From Streptomyces dengpaensis (GTDB lineage Bacteria > Actinomycetota > Actinomycetes > Streptomycetales > Streptomycetaceae): a DNA stretch of 64,000 nt. Every line of letters starts with the position of its first letter. The stretch's first letter is position 1. Of this stretch, positions 11,272-21,897 are shown piece after piece. The stretch spans positions 6,634,001-6,698,000 of the forward strand of contig NZ_CP026652.1 of NCBI RefSeq assembly GCF_002946835.1. The letters are read 5' to 3'. The translations under genes and the position numbers were made by a program. Under the pieces are notes generated by a model that saw only the letters and a list, made by a program, of their open reading frames with translations, had not been told where the DNA came from and made no database searches.

Positions 11272-12290
11272 CCGAGAACGACGCGCGCCAAGAGGAACGC
11301 CCGGCGCAGAGCCAGGACGCACAGGAAACACACAAGGAAACAAGCGAAGATCGCCTGGAGCACGAAGCGCCCCAGGAAGACGGAGCACAGGTGAATTCGG
11401 GCAGCGACACGGCCGGGGCCTCCGACGCGGCCATCCCCGAGCTGGTGATCATCTCCGGCATGTCCGGAGCGGGCCGGTCGACGGCCGCCAAGTGTCTCGA
11501 GGACCTCGGCTGGTTCGTCGTCGACAACCTGCCGCCCGCCCTGATCCCCACCATGGTGGAGCTCGGCGCCCGCTCGCAGGGCAACGTGGCCAGGATCGCG
11601 GTCGTCGTCGACGTACGCGGCCGCCGCTTCTTCGACAACCTCCGTGAGTCCCTCGCCGACCTGGAGTCGAAGAACGTCACCCGGCGGATCGTCTTCCTGG
11701 AGTCCTCCGACGACGCATTGGTGCGCCGCTTCGAGTCCGTGCGCCGCCCGCACCCCCTCCAGGGCGACGGCCGCATCGTCGACGGCATCGACGCCGAGCG
11801 CGAGCTGCTGCGCGAGCTGCGCGGCGACGCCGACCTGGTGATCGACACGTCCAGCCTGAACGTGCACGAGCTGCGCGCCAAGATGGACGCCCAGTTCGCC
11901 GGCGAGGAGGAGCCCGAGCTGCGGGCCACCGTCATGTCCTTCGGCTTCAAGTACGGCCTGCCCGTCGACGCCGACCTGGTCGTGGACATGCGGTTCCTGC
12001 CCAACCCGCACTGGGTCCCGGAGCTGCGCCCCTTCACCGGCCTGAACGAGGAGGTCTCGGCGTACGTCTTCAATCAGCCGGGGGCCAAGGAGTTCCTCGA
12101 CCGCTACACCGAACTGCTCCAGCTCATCGCGGCCGGATACCGGCGTGAGGGCAAGCGCTATGTGACCATCGCGGTCGGCTGCACCGGCGGCAAGCACCGC
12201 TCGGTCGCCACCTCCGAGAAGCTCGCCGCCCGCCTCGCCTCCCAGGGCGTGGAGACCGTGGTCGTCCACCGGGACATGGGGCGCGAGTGA
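11268..12290 (+). CDS. rapZ: RapZ-type nucleotide-binding protein
   Basis: 340 residues. In E. coli RapZ senses glucosamine-6-phosphate and targets small RNA GlmZ for decay; in Gram-positive bacteria the homologue YvcJ is a nucleotide hydrolase of less certain role. Walker [10 protein letters not shown] is near residue 64 and the C-terminal [10 protein letters not shown] near 303. The first 55 residues form an acidic, Gln/Glu-rich extension with no fold I recognise; this is longer than E. coli RapZ (284 residues). Its ATGA start overlaps uvrC and its stop overlaps yvcK. The rapZ-yvcK-whiA order is conserved through Gram-positive bacteria. Confidence 0.95.
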   Translation: MTENDARQEERPAQSQDAQETHKETSEDRLEHEAPQEDGAQVNSGSDTAGASDAAIPELVIISGMSGAGRSTAAKCLEDLGWFVVDNLPPALIPTMVELGARSQGNVARIAVVVDVRGRRFFDNLRESLADLESKNVTRRIVFLESSDDALVRRFESVRRPHPLQGDGRIVDGIDAERELLRELRGDADLVIDTSSLNVHELRAKMDAQFAGEEEPELRATVMSFGFKYGLPVDADLVVDMRFLPNPHWVPELRPFTGLNEEVSAYVFNQPGAKEFLDRYTELLQLIAAGYRREGKRYVTIAVGCTGGKHRSVATSEKLAARLASQGVETVVVHRDMGRE

Positions 12291-13357
12291 CGGGACGTGC
12301 CGCACTGCGGCTGAGCAGGCTGCGCCGGGTCACTCCCGAGGGGCGCGGTGGCAGGCCCGTCGAAGCGCGCGGGGGGAAGCCGCGGCGCCGCGGCGCCCAG
12401 CCCAAGGTAGTCGCCCTCGGCGGCGGCATGGGGCTGTCCGCCTCGCTCGCCGCGCTGCGCCGGATCACCGGCGACCTCACCGCCGTCGTCACGGTGGCCG
12501 ACGACGGCGGCTCCAGCGGGCGCCTGCGCGACGAGCTGGGCGTGCTCCCGCCCGGCGATCTGCGCAAGGCCCTGGCCGCGCTGTGCGGCGACGACGACTG
12601 GGGCCAGACCTGGGCCCGCGTCATCCAGCACCGCTTCCAGTCCCAGGGCGACCTGCACGAGCACGCGGTCGGCAATCTGCTGATCGTCGCCCTGTGGGAG
12701 CAGCTCGGCGACCATGTCCAGGCCCTGGACCTGGTCGGCAAGCTCCTGGGCGCGCACGGCCGGGTGCTGCCCATGTCGGCCGTACCCCTGGAGCTGCAGG
12801 CCCTGGTCAAGGGGCACGACCTTGACCGGCCCGACGACGTCGAGACGGTACGGGGGCAGGCGACCGTGGCGCTCACGCCCGGCGAGGTGCAGTCCGTACA
12901 CGTCGTGCCGCACGACCCGCCCGCCGTCCCCGAGGCCGTAGAGGCGGTCCTCGACGCGGACTGGGTGGTGCTCGGCCCCGGCTCCTGGTTCTCCTCGGTG
13001 ATCCCGCACCTGCTCGTGCCCGAGCTGCTGGACGCCCTCATAAAGACGAAGGCGCGGCGGGTACTCTCGCTGAACCTCGCCCCGCAGCCCGGAGAAACCG
13101 AAGGCTTCTCCCCGCAGCGTCATTTGGAGGTTTTGGGACGACACGCCCCTAAACTCGCCCTGGACGTGGTGCTGGCCGACGAGGCCGCCGTGCCCGACCG
13201 CGACTCACTCACCGACGCCGCCCAGCGGTTCGGCGCCGCGGTCGAGCTGGCGCCGGTGGCCCGGACCGACGGATCTCCGCGGCACGATCCGGAGCTGTTG
13301 GCCGCCGCGTACGACCGTATTTTTCGGATGCATGGAAGGATCGGCCCATGGCGATGA
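12287..13357 (+). CDS. yvcK: YvcK/CofD-like protein (gluconeogenesis factor)
   Basis: 356 residues, UPF0052 family. The glycine-rich LGGGMGLS near residue 44 and [16 protein letters not shown] near 70 are the family nucleotide-binding motifs. In Bacillus and mycobacteria (CuvA) the protein binds UDP-sugars and supports cell-wall synthesis and growth on gluconeogenic carbon. The first 40 residues are Arg-rich and poorly conserved. GTG start overlaps the rapZ stop, and the 3' end overlaps whiA by 10 bases, so translation is coupled across the operon. Confidence 0.95.
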   Translation: MTGRAALRLSRLRRVTPEGRGGRPVEARGGKPRRRGAQPKVVALGGGMGLSASLAALRRITGDLTAVVTVADDGGSSGRLRDELGVLPPGDLRKALAALCGDDDWGQTWARVIQHRFQSQGDLHEHAVGNLLIVALWEQLGDHVQALDLVGKLLGAHGRVLPMSAVPLELQALVKGHDLDRPDDVETVRGQATVALTPGEVQSVHVVPHDPPAVPEAVEAVLDADWVVLGPGSWFSSVIPHLLVPELLDALIKTKARRVLSLNLAPQPGETEGFSPQRHLEVLGRHAPKLALDVVLADEAAVPDRDSLTDAAQRFGAAVELAPVARTDGSPRHDPELLAAAYDRIFRMHGRIGPWR

Positions 13358-14337
13358 CGGCAGCGGTGAAGGACGAGATCTCCCGGCTCCCCGTCACCCG
13401 GACCTGCTGCAGAAAGGCGGAGGTCTCCGCCATCCTGCGGTTCGCGGGCGGCCTTCACCTGGTGAGCGGCCGGATCGTGATCGAGGCGGAGCTGGACACC
13501 GCGATGGCGGCGCGCCGGCTGAAGCGGGACATCCTGGAGATCTTCGGCCACAGCTCCGAGCTGATCGTGATGGCGCCCGGCGGTCTGCGCCGCGGTTCCC
13601 GCTATGTCGTACGCGTTGTCGCGGGCGGCGACCAGCTGGCCCGCCAGACCGGGCTCGTCGACGGCCGCGGCCGCCCGATCCGCGGGCTGCCCCCGCAGGT
13701 GGTCTCGGGGGCCACCTGCGACGCCGAGGCGGCCTGGCGCGGAGCCTTCCTGGCGCACGGCTCGCTCACCGAGCCCGGCCGCTCGTCCTCCCTGGAAGTG
13801 ACCTGCCCGGGTCCGGAAGCCGCGCTCGCGCTGGTCGGGGCCGCCCGCCGGCTGTCGATCGCCGCCAAGGCCCGCGAGGTGCGCGGCGTGGACCGCGTGG
13901 TCGTGCGGGACGGGGATGCCATCGGCGCCCTGCTCACCCGTCTCGGCGCCCATGAGTCGGTGCTGGCCTGGGAGGAGCGGCGGATGCGCCGCGAGGTCCG
14001 CGCTACGGCGAACCGGCTCGCCAACTTCGACGACGCCAACCTGCGCCGCTCGGCCCGTGCCGCCGTCGCGGCCGGGGCCCGCGTCCAGCGCGCCCTGGAG
14101 ATCCTCGCCGACGAGGTGCCGGAGCACCTCGCCGCCGCCGGACGGCTGCGCATGGAGCACAAGCAGGCATCCCTGGAGGAGCTGGGCGCGCTCGCCGATC
14201 CGCCGCTGACCAAGGACGCCGTGGCCGGCCGTATCCGCCGACTGCTCGCGATGGCGGACAAGCGCGCCCAGGACCTCGGCATCCCCGGGACGGAGTCCAA
14301 CCTCACCGAGGAAATGGCGGACAACCTCGCGGGGTGA
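13348..14337 (+). CDS. whiA: WhiA, sporulation regulator
   Basis: 329 residues. WhiA works with WhiB to trigger sporulation septation in streptomycetes and activates ftsZ and other division genes. The N-terminal LAGLIDADG-like domain ([20 protein letters not shown]) and the C-terminal HTH ([20 protein letters not shown]) are both present and the length is normal. Start is ATG 13348 inside the end of yvcK. Confidence 0.97.
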   Translation: MAMTAAVKDEISRLPVTRTCCRKAEVSAILRFAGGLHLVSGRIVIEAELDTAMAARRLKRDILEIFGHSSELIVMAPGGLRRGSRYVVRVVAGGDQLARQTGLVDGRGRPIRGLPPQVVSGATCDAEAAWRGAFLAHGSLTEPGRSSSLEVTCPGPEAALALVGAARRLSIAAKAREVRGVDRVVVRDGDAIGALLTRLGAHESVLAWEERRMRREVRATANRLANFDDANLRRSARAAVAAGARVQRALEILADEVPEHLAAAGRLRMEHKQASLEELGALADPPLTKDAVAGRIRRLLAMADKRAQDLGIPGTESNLTEEMADNLAG

Positions 14338-14632
14338 CGGCCCTTCAGAGCACCAGTGCGGTAGCCCGTTCGGGTGGCGGCACCGGCGTTTTGCCGTCCT
14401 TGGCTTGATCTCCGGCTACGTTCTGTCCAGCGCACCGCGAGAGCCAAGCGTGCGCTACCACCTCGACTCTTACGTCGACCGGGCTGGTTCCAATCCGGCT
14501 GGTGCTGATCGCGTAGGACTCGGTCGCTCGCTGGGTGGCCGAGCGGCGTGAGCCAGGAATCCCCCTGCGCCAGCTGGGGAAGGGTTCAAGAAGCAGCAGG
14601 TACCCCCTGCTCTGCAATGGTCGCCGGACAGG
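14338..14632. other. Non-coding stretch between whiA and the M14 pseudogene
   Basis: About 295 bp with weaker third-position GC bias than the flanks. No convincing gene, RNA gene or hairpin was seen. It sits where the signal peptide and promoter of the carboxypeptidase would be expected, so it may be the decayed 5' end of that gene. Confidence 0.4.
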
Positions 14633-17378
14633 ATGGCCACGGAATCGATGGTGGCTGTGCCAGACAAGGGCACGGCCACCATCGAGGTCTACCTCACCGA
14701 CAAGCACGCCGAGAAGCTCGAGAAGCAGGGCGTCGGCCTTACCGAGCACAGGATCTCGGCCAAGGCCGAGGACCGCGTGAAGGACGCGGCCCAGGGTGTG
14801 TTCCGCCCGTACAGCGGCCAGGGCAATCTCCAGGAGGAGATCCTCAGGACCGGCCAGGAACACCCCGACCTCACCAAGGTCGTCTCCATCGGCAAGACCA
14901 TCAACGGCCAGGACATCCTGGCGCTCAAGCTGAGCAAGGGCGCCGACAGAGTCAAGGACGGCGCCAAGCCGTCGGTGCTGTACCTGTCCAACCAGCACGC
15001 GCGCGAGTGGATCACGCCCGAGATGACGCGGCGTCTGATGCACTACTACGTGGACAACTACTCCACGGACAAGCGCATCAAGAAGATCGTCGACACGACG
15101 GAGCTGTGGTTCGTCCTCTCCGCCAACCCCGACGGCTACGACTACACGTTCCAGGACGCGGTCACCCGCCAGTGGCGCAAGAACCTGCGGGACGTGAACG
15201 GCGACGGTGTCATCGCCACCGGCGACGGCGTCGACCTCAACCGCAACTTCGCCTACAAGTGGGGCTACGACGACGAGGTTTGTCCCCCAACCTCACCAGC
15301 CAGACCTACCGCGGCGCGAGCCCCGGCTCCGAGCCCGAGACCAAGGCCCTCGACGCCTTCGAGAAGCGCATCGGCTTCGAGTACGGCATCAACTACCACT
15401 CCGCCGCCGAACTGCTCCTCTACGGAGCGGGCTGGCAGGTGGCGACGCCGACCCCGGACGACGTGCTCTACGAGGCGCTCGCCGGCACTCCGGAGAACTC
15501 GGCGATCCCGGGCTACCACCCGCAGGTTTCCTCGGAGCTGTACACCACCAACGGCGAGGCGGACGGCCACGCGGCCAACGTCAGCGGCATGGCGATGTTC
15601 ACCCCCGAGATGTCGACCTGCCAGAGCGCGTCCAACATCGACCCGGACGACGCCTGGGACGCGACCGACTGCGCCTCGATCTTCACGTTCCCGGACGACG
15701 AGAAGCTGATCCGGCAGGAGTTCGAGAAGAACATCCCGTTCGCGCTCTCCGTCGCCGAGACCGCGGCCCACCCCGACAAGCCGTCCTCCTCGGTCGGCCT
15801 TGACGCGCCCGACTTCACCCCGGCCGCCTTCCCGACGTCGTACTCCCGCGGCGCCGACCAGGAGGTCTCCGTCGTCGTTCGCAAGTCCGTACGCGACAAG
15901 GAGCTCAAGTACCGCGTCAACGGCGGCCGTACGAAGGACATGGCGCTCAAGCCCTGGCAGGGCGGCGAGACCTACGGCGGGGACGACAACCTCTACTTCG
16001 ACGAGTACCGCGCCAAGGTCCAGGACGGCGGCCCGGGCGACAGGGTCGAGGTCTGGTTCACCGGCAGGACCAGGAGCGGGAAGCCCACCTCCAGTGAGCA
16101 CTTCACGTACACCGTGGCCGAACTGCCGCGCGCCGACACCCTGGTGATCGCCGAGGAGGGGGCGAGCGCCACACAGTCCCTGGCATACGCCGACGCCCTG
16201 AAGGCCAACGGCAAGGAGCCCCTCGTCTGGGACGTCGCGGCCTAGGGCGCGCCCGACGCGCTCGGCGTGCTCGGCGTGCTCGACCACTTCAGGACGGTCG
16301 TCCACTGCACCGGAACAAGCACCTCGGGCGCCGCTCATCAGTTCGGGCATCGCTCTTTGGTGTGACGGGGGCGCGCCCGTGCGGCCGGTGACGCTATGTT
16401 TGCCTTCCCAGCGCGTGAGCCCCCGAAGGCACAACTCCGGCCAGCCCGGTGGACCCGGTTGTACGGGGCATCGACCGCGCTAGGTGCGGGGTGCAGTCAA
16501 TCACCTCTACTGCCTCGCGGCAGTTGGACGCGTACGGTGCAGCGCAGCCAGCGGTGTCCGTAGCGCAAGCTCCGCCGTAGCGACGACGGGGCAGTTGACC
16601 CAGTACTACCTGGGCGCCTTCGGGTGTACGTCGACGCCGAGAGCCCGGCCGCAGCGGCGGGGCGCTGGCGCGGCCGTCCCAACCGACCGCCTACAAGCGC
16701 CTCACCCGCACCATCGACCTCACGGAGTCGCGGCGGCGGAGAAGCCGACGCTGCGCACCCAGCTCCTGTGGGACACCGAGCCCGGCTACGACCACGCGGT
16801 GGTCGAGGTCCACACCACCGGGGCCGACGACTGGACGACCCTGCCGGAGGCGGGCGGCGCCACCAGCACCACCGTCCCCACGGAGTGCGAGGCGGGGTTC
16901 CTCGTCAACGAGCACCCCTCGCTCAAGCGGTATCTGACCGTGAGTGCGACAGGCTGCGCCAACACCGGCACCACCGGCTCGTGGAACAGTTTCACGGGCG
17001 CCGCCAACGGCTGGCAGCAGGCCGACTTCGACCTGAGCGCGTACGTCGGCAAGTCCATAGAGGTCTCCCTGAGCTACATCACCGACCCGAGCAGCGGCGG
17101 CCACGGCGTCCTCGCCGACGAAGCCTCGCTCGTCGTCGGCGGCGCGGCGACCGAGACCGAGGGCTTCGAGACCTCTCTCGGCCCCTGGAGCGTCCCCGGA
17201 CCGCCCGCGGGCCCCGGCCGTCCTCAAGGACTGGGCGCGCCACGGAGAGCTCTTCAAGACATACGGAGGGGTCACCACGGACGACACCGTGCTGCTGGGC
17301 TTCGGCCTGGAGCACGTCACCGCGGCCGCCGACCGCGCGGCGCTCATCGGGAAGGCTCTCAAGGCAGTTGAGCGCTGA
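14633..17378 (+). pseudogene. Secreted M14 zinc carboxypeptidase, decayed
   Basis: Remnant of a large secreted M14 metallocarboxypeptidase. The first 216 codons from ATG 14633 are clear catalytic-domain sequence (zinc motif NQHAREW, then NPDGYDY and DLNRNFAYKWG) but lack a signal peptide. A one-base deletion near 15280 shifts the frame; the next block (NLTSQTYRGASPGSEPETKA to LVWDVAA) ends at a TAG at 16243-16245 although homologous sequence (GAPDALGVL) continues beyond it. Further fragments appear in other frames: QLTQYYLGAFGCTSTP at about 16590, TQLLWDTEPGYDHAVVEVHT at 16760 and LLGFGLEHVTAAADRAAL at 17290, ending at TGA 17376-17378. Five or so lesions argue against simple sequencing error. 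Confidence 0.85.
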
Positions 17379-17407
17379 CTCTGCGTGACGACGCCGTAAA
17401 CATTGAG

Positions 17408-17443
17408 GGCGGTCCGTACCTCTACTGGTGGGTACGGACCGCC
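17408..17443 (+). terminator. Terminator-like hairpin after the M14 pseudogene
   Basis: A 13-bp perfect stem (17408-17420 with 17431-17443) and 10-base loop, located 30 bp after the last M14 codon and 127 bp before gap. Confidence 0.75.
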
Positions 17444-17554
17444 GTGTCGTGTATAGGGCGTCTCGATGTCACCACAGGCGCCTCAGGGAGGTAGGGTCGT
17501 AGGCGGTCGGGGACATCCCATACAACTCGCCGACGTCAGAGTCGGCGTACCTAA

Positions 17555-18580
<1,026 letters not shown>

Positions 18581-18609
18581 GTTCCGGAGCAGGCACCTCG
18601 ATGCGAGAG

Positions 18610-18646
18610 CAGGGCTCGGGCAGCGCGCAAGGCCGCCCGAGCCCTG
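18610..18646 (+). terminator. Terminator after gap
   Basis: A perfect 12-bp GC-rich stem (18610-18621 with 18635-18646) and 13-base loop, 30 bp past the gap stop codon. It separates gap from pgk-tpiA, or attenuates read-through between them. Confidence 0.8.
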
Positions 18647-18770
18647 TCGCACCTTGTTGCGGCTGAACCGCCGCCGCTCTCGCGGACCTGGTTCTCGCCA
18701 TCGTGGTTCCTCAATTGATGGCTGATGCCGTCGCGGAAAATTCATCAGAGCCCCAGTCAGGAGCCCCTCC

Positions 18771-19982
18771 ATGAAGACGATCGACGAACTGCTCGCCGAA
18801 GGCGTGGACGGCAAGCGGGTCTTTGTCCGCGCTGACCTGAACGTGCCGCTGGCCGACGGCCGCATCACCGACGACGGCCGCATCCGCGCCGTCCTGCCCA
18901 CGATCAAGGCCCTCGCGGACGCGGGCGCCAAGGTGGTCGTCGCCTCGCACCTGGGCCGCCCCAAGGGCGCCCCGGACCCGGCCTTCTCCCTGCTGCCCGC
19001 CGCCGAGCGCCTCGGTGAACTCCTCGGCGCGCCCGTCGCGTTCGCGCAGGACACCGTCGGCCCCGCCGCGCACGACGCGGTCAACGGCCTTGAGCCGGGC
19101 CAGGTCGCGGTCATCGAGAACCTGCGCTTCAACCCGGGCGAGACGTCCAAGGACGACACCGAGCGCGGCGAGTTCGCCGACCAGCTCGCGGCCCTGGCCG
19201 ATGTCTACGTGGGCGACGGTTTCGGCGCCGTGCACCGCAAGCACGCCTCCGTGTACGACCTCCCGGCGCGCCTGCCGCACTACGCCGGCTACCTCATCGC
19301 CACCGAGGTCGGCGTCCTGAAGAAGCTCACCGAGGACGTCAAGCGCCCCTACGTGGTCGTGCTCGGCGGCGCCAAGGTCTCCGACAAGCTCGCCGTCATC
19401 GACCAGCTGCTCGACAAGGCCGACCGTCTGCTCATCGGCGGCGGCATGGCGTACACCTTCCTCAAGGCCAAGGGGTACGAGGTCGGCATCTCCCTCCTCC
19501 AGGAGGACCAGATCCCGGCCGTCAAGGAGTACATCGAGCGCGCCGAGAAGAGCGGCGTCGAGCTGCTCCTTCCCGTCGACGTGCTGGTTTCCCCCGAGTT
19601 CCCGGACCTGAAGACGAAGGCCCCGGCCAACCCGACCGTCGTCGCCGCGGACGCCATCCCGGCCGACGAGGAGGGTCTCGACATCGGTCCGGAGACCGGC
19701 AAGCTGTACGCATCGAAGCTCGCCGACGCGGCCACCGTCTTCTGGAACGGCCCCATGGGCGTCTTCGAGCACCCCGACTACGCCGAGGGCACCAAGGCGG
19801 TCGCCCAGGCCCTTGTCGGCTCCCCGGCCTTCACGGTCGTCGGCGGTGGCGACTCCGCCGCGGCCGTCCGCAGCCTGGGCTTCGACGAGAAGGCATTCGG
19901 CCATATCTCGACCGGCGGAGGCGCCTCCCTCGAGTACCTCGAGGGCAAGACGCTCCCCGGCCTCGCCGCACTGGAGGACTGA
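18771..19982 (+). CDS. pgk: Phosphoglycerate kinase
   Basis: 403 residues. Transfers phosphate from 1,3-bisphosphoglycerate to ADP. The family signature [11 protein letters not shown] lies near residue 17, LGGAKVSDK near 199 and the nucleotide-binding [13 protein letters not shown] near 358. ATG 18771 follows CAGGAG. Only five bases separate its stop codon from tpiA, so the two are one operon. Confidence 0.97.
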   Translation: MKTIDELLAEGVDGKRVFVRADLNVPLADGRITDDGRIRAVLPTIKALADAGAKVVVASHLGRPKGAPDPAFSLLPAAERLGELLGAPVAFAQDTVGPAAHDAVNGLEPGQVAVIENLRFNPGETSKDDTERGEFADQLAALADVYVGDGFGAVHRKHASVYDLPARLPHYAGYLIATEVGVLKKLTEDVKRPYVVVLGGAKVSDKLAVIDQLLDKADRLLIGGGMAYTFLKAKGYEVGISLLQEDQIPAVKEYIERAEKSGVELLLPVDVLVSPEFPDLKTKAPANPTVVAADAIPADEEGLDIGPETGKLYASKLADAATVFWNGPMGVFEHPDYAEGTKAVAQALVGSPAFTVVGGGDSAAAVRSLGFDEKAFGHISTGGGASLEYLEGKTLPGLAALED

Positions 19983-19987
19983 CCTTA

Positions 19988-20764
19988 ATGAGCACGCGCA
20001 CGCCGCTGATGGCGGGCAACTGGAAGATGAACCTCAACCACCTCGAGGCCATCGCGCACGTCCAGAAGCTCGCCTTCGCCCTGGCCGACAAGGACTACGA
20101 GGCCTGCGAGGTCGCCGTCCTGCCGCCCTTCACCGACCTGCGCTCCGTGCAGACCTTGGTCGACGGGGACAAGCTCAAGATCAAGTACGGCGCCCAGGAC
20201 CTCTCGGCGCACGACTCGGGCGCCTACACGGGCGAGATCTCCGGCCCGATGCTGGCCAAGCTGAAGTGCACGTACGTGACCGTCGGCCACTCCGAGCGCC
20301 GTCAGTACCACGGCGAGACCGACGAGATCGTCAACAGTAAGGTGAAGGCCGCCTTCAAGCACGGCCTGACCCCGATCCTGTGCGTCGGCGAGGAGCTGGA
20401 GGTCCGCGATGCGGGCAACCACGTCGCGCACACGCTCGCGCAGGTCGAGGGCGGTCTCAAGGACGTCCCGGCCGAGCAGGCCGAGTCGATCGTGATCGCG
20501 TACGAGCCCGTCTGGGCCATCGGCACCGGCAAGGTCTGCGGCGCCGACGACGCCCACGAGGTCTGCGCGGCGATCCGCGGCAAGCTCGCCGAGCTGTACT
20601 CGCAGGAGCTGGCCGACCAGGTCCGCATCCAGTACGGCGGCTCCGTGAAGGCCGGGAACGTCGCCGAGATCATGGCGAAGCCCGACATCGACGGCGCCCT
20701 GGTCGGCGGTGCCTCGCTGGACGCCGACGAGTTCGTCAAGATCGTCCGGTTCCGCGACCAGTGA
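19988..20764 (+). CDS. tpiA: Triosephosphate isomerase
   Basis: 258 residues. Interconverts dihydroxyacetone phosphate and glyceraldehyde-3-phosphate. NWKMN (catalytic Lys) is at residues 11-15, catalytic His in VGHSERR near 99, catalytic Glu in [11 protein letters not shown] near 171, and the phosphate-binding [10 protein letters not shown] near the C-terminus. Second gene of the pgk-tpiA operon. Confidence 0.97.
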   Translation: MSTRTPLMAGNWKMNLNHLEAIAHVQKLAFALADKDYEACEVAVLPPFTDLRSVQTLVDGDKLKIKYGAQDLSAHDSGAYTGEISGPMLAKLKCTYVTVGHSERRQYHGETDEIVNSKVKAAFKHGLTPILCVGEELEVRDAGNHVAHTLAQVEGGLKDVPAEQAESIVIAYEPVWAIGTGKVCGADDAHEVCAAIRGKLAELYSQELADQVRIQYGGSVKAGNVAEIMAKPDIDGALVGGASLDADEFVKIVRFRDQ

Positions 20765-20820
20765 GCGGAGCGGTGATCCAGGCAGTGAGTATGCGGTAGC
20801 GGCGATACGTCGTACCCTTG

Positions 20821-20852
20821 CGGGGGCATGGTGGCCAGCCACCGTGCCCCCG
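20821..20852 (+). terminator. Strong hairpin between tpiA and secG
   Basis: Two stacked arms, CGGGGGCA/TGCCCCCG and GGTGGC/GCCACC, separated by one mismatch and closed by a two-base apex. It may terminate pgk-tpiA or, since TACCCT (a possible -10) lies just upstream, sit at the very 5' end of the secG message. Confidence 0.65.
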
Positions 20853-20886
20853 TCGTCGATCCAGATCCGAGGAAGTTGGTCCAGCC

Positions 20887-21123
20887 GTGGTTATGGGGTT
20901 CTCGATCGCCCTGATCGTCTTCAGCCTGCTGCTGATGCTGCTGGTGCTGATGCACAAGGGGAAGGGCGGCGGCCTGTCCGACATGTTCGGTGGCGGCATG
21001 CAGTCGTCCGTCGGCGGCTCCTCGGTCGCCGAGCGCAACCTCGACCGCATCACTGTGGTGGTCGGTGTGCTGTGGTTCGCGTGCATTGTCGTGCTCGGCA
21101 TCATGATGAAGGTCAGCAACTGA
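20887..21123 (+). CDS. secG: SecG, protein translocase subunit
   Basis: 78 residues with two transmembrane helices (FSIALIVFSLLLMLLVLMH and ITVVVGVLWFACIVVLGIM) separated by the conserved cytoplasmic loop KGKGGGLSDMFGGGM. SecG is a small subunit of the SecYEG channel that aids protein export. GTG 20887 lies 11 bases after GAGGAAG and is preferred to ATG 20893, which is too far away. Its position after tpiA is common in actinobacteria. Confidence 0.95.
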   Translation: MVMGFSIALIVFSLLLMLLVLMHKGKGGGLSDMFGGGMQSSVGGSSVAERNLDRITVVVGVLWFACIVVLGIMMKVSN

Positions 21124-21179
21124 TCACCGGCCGGCATCGGCAGGGCAGCACAACTGCACATTAGGCAAGCACATTCCGC

Positions 21180-21288
21180 ACGTAAGGCCCCATGTCCGGT
21201 ACGCGCCCGCAGGCGCGGCCTATCATGGGGCTTGCGTCTAGGGGCTGGGGTGTAACTCCCATCGCTGGACGCGCGTTGGGCCTTACGT
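21180..21288. promoter_or_regulatory. Nested inverted repeats between secG and the RbpA-family gene
   Basis: An 11-bp perfect inverted repeat (21180-21190 with 21278-21288) encloses two hairpins: GCCCCATG/CATGGGGC (21187-21194 with 21225-21232, containing GCGCC/GGCGC) and GCGTC/GACGC (21234-21238 with 21268-21272). The outer repeat and the first hairpin share 21187-21190, so they cannot form together. The first hairpin alone could terminate secG. A possible -10 for the next gene (TAGACT, 21288-21293) follows. Confidence 0.5.
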
Positions 21289-21359
21289 AGACTGAGGCGC
21301 TCGCAGCGAAGCGTCACGCCGACTCGCTTCGCGGCACCATCACGCAGGGAGTTACGACC

Positions 21360-21695
21360 GTGGCAAGTGGCAACGCGATCCGAGGAAGCCGGGTCGGGGC
21401 GGGGCCGATGGGTGAGGCCGAGCGCGGCGAGTCCGCACCCCGGCTGCGCATCTCCTTCTGGTGCTCCAACGGGCACGAGACGCAGCCCAGCTTCGCCAGC
21501 GATGCGCAGGTTCCCGAGACCTGGGACTGCCCGCGCTGCGGCTTTCCCGCCGGACAGGACCGGGACAACCCGCCGGACCCGCCGCGCACCGAGCCGTACA
21601 AGACGCACCTCGCGTACGTACGGGAGCGGCGCAGCGACGCGGACGGCGAGGCGATCCTCGCCGAGGCGCTCGCCAAACTGCGGGGCGAGATCTAG
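21360..21695 (+). CDS. rbpA: RbpA-family RNA polymerase-binding protein
   Basis: 111 residues. RbpA proteins bind the primary sigma factor and RNA polymerase and stabilise open promoter complexes. Seen here: a basic N-terminal tail (AIRGSRVGAG), a zinc-type core with CSNGH near residue 35 and CPRCG near 58, and a C-terminal sigma-interaction helix (THLAYVRERRSDADGEAIL). Streptomycetes can carry more than one RbpA-type gene; this could be a paralogue rather than the classical RbpA, so the symbol names the family. GTG 21360 follows AGGGAG. Flanked by secG and an MFS gene, with its own terminator. Confidence 0.8.
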   Translation: MASGNAIRGSRVGAGPMGEAERGESAPRLRISFWCSNGHETQPSFASDAQVPETWDCPRCGFPAGQDRDNPPDPPRTEPYKTHLAYVRERRSDADGEAILAEALAKLRGEI

Positions 21696-21705
21696 GGCTT
21701 GAGAA

Positions 21706-21735
21706 CCGGCCGGGCACCGAGGGGTGCCCGGCCGG
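21706..21735 (+). terminator. Terminator after the RbpA-family gene
   Basis: A perfect 13-bp stem (21706-21718 with 21723-21735) and 4-base loop, starting 11 bp after the stop codon. Confidence 0.85.
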
Positions 21736-21897
21736 AGCTGTATCGCGCGCGGACTCCCGTGCCGCGGCGGATTCCGGTCGCCGTGGCGAGTCCGTGAGCC
21801 GCCGTACGTCGTGAACACGGTCCGCCCGGCTGCTCGACGGCCGATTGTCAGTGGTGCCCTCTACGGTTCTTGAAGTGACGGAACCGGAGGGGGCGTT

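Noticed and set aside
14470..14600. tRNA-like stretch (ggttccaatcc and ggtggccgagcgg)
   Set aside because: No acceptor stem, anticodon arm or consistent cloverleaf could be drawn.
15265..16434. Minus-strand open frame in the M14 region
   Set aside because: It mirrors the carboxypeptidase fragments and has no independent signals.
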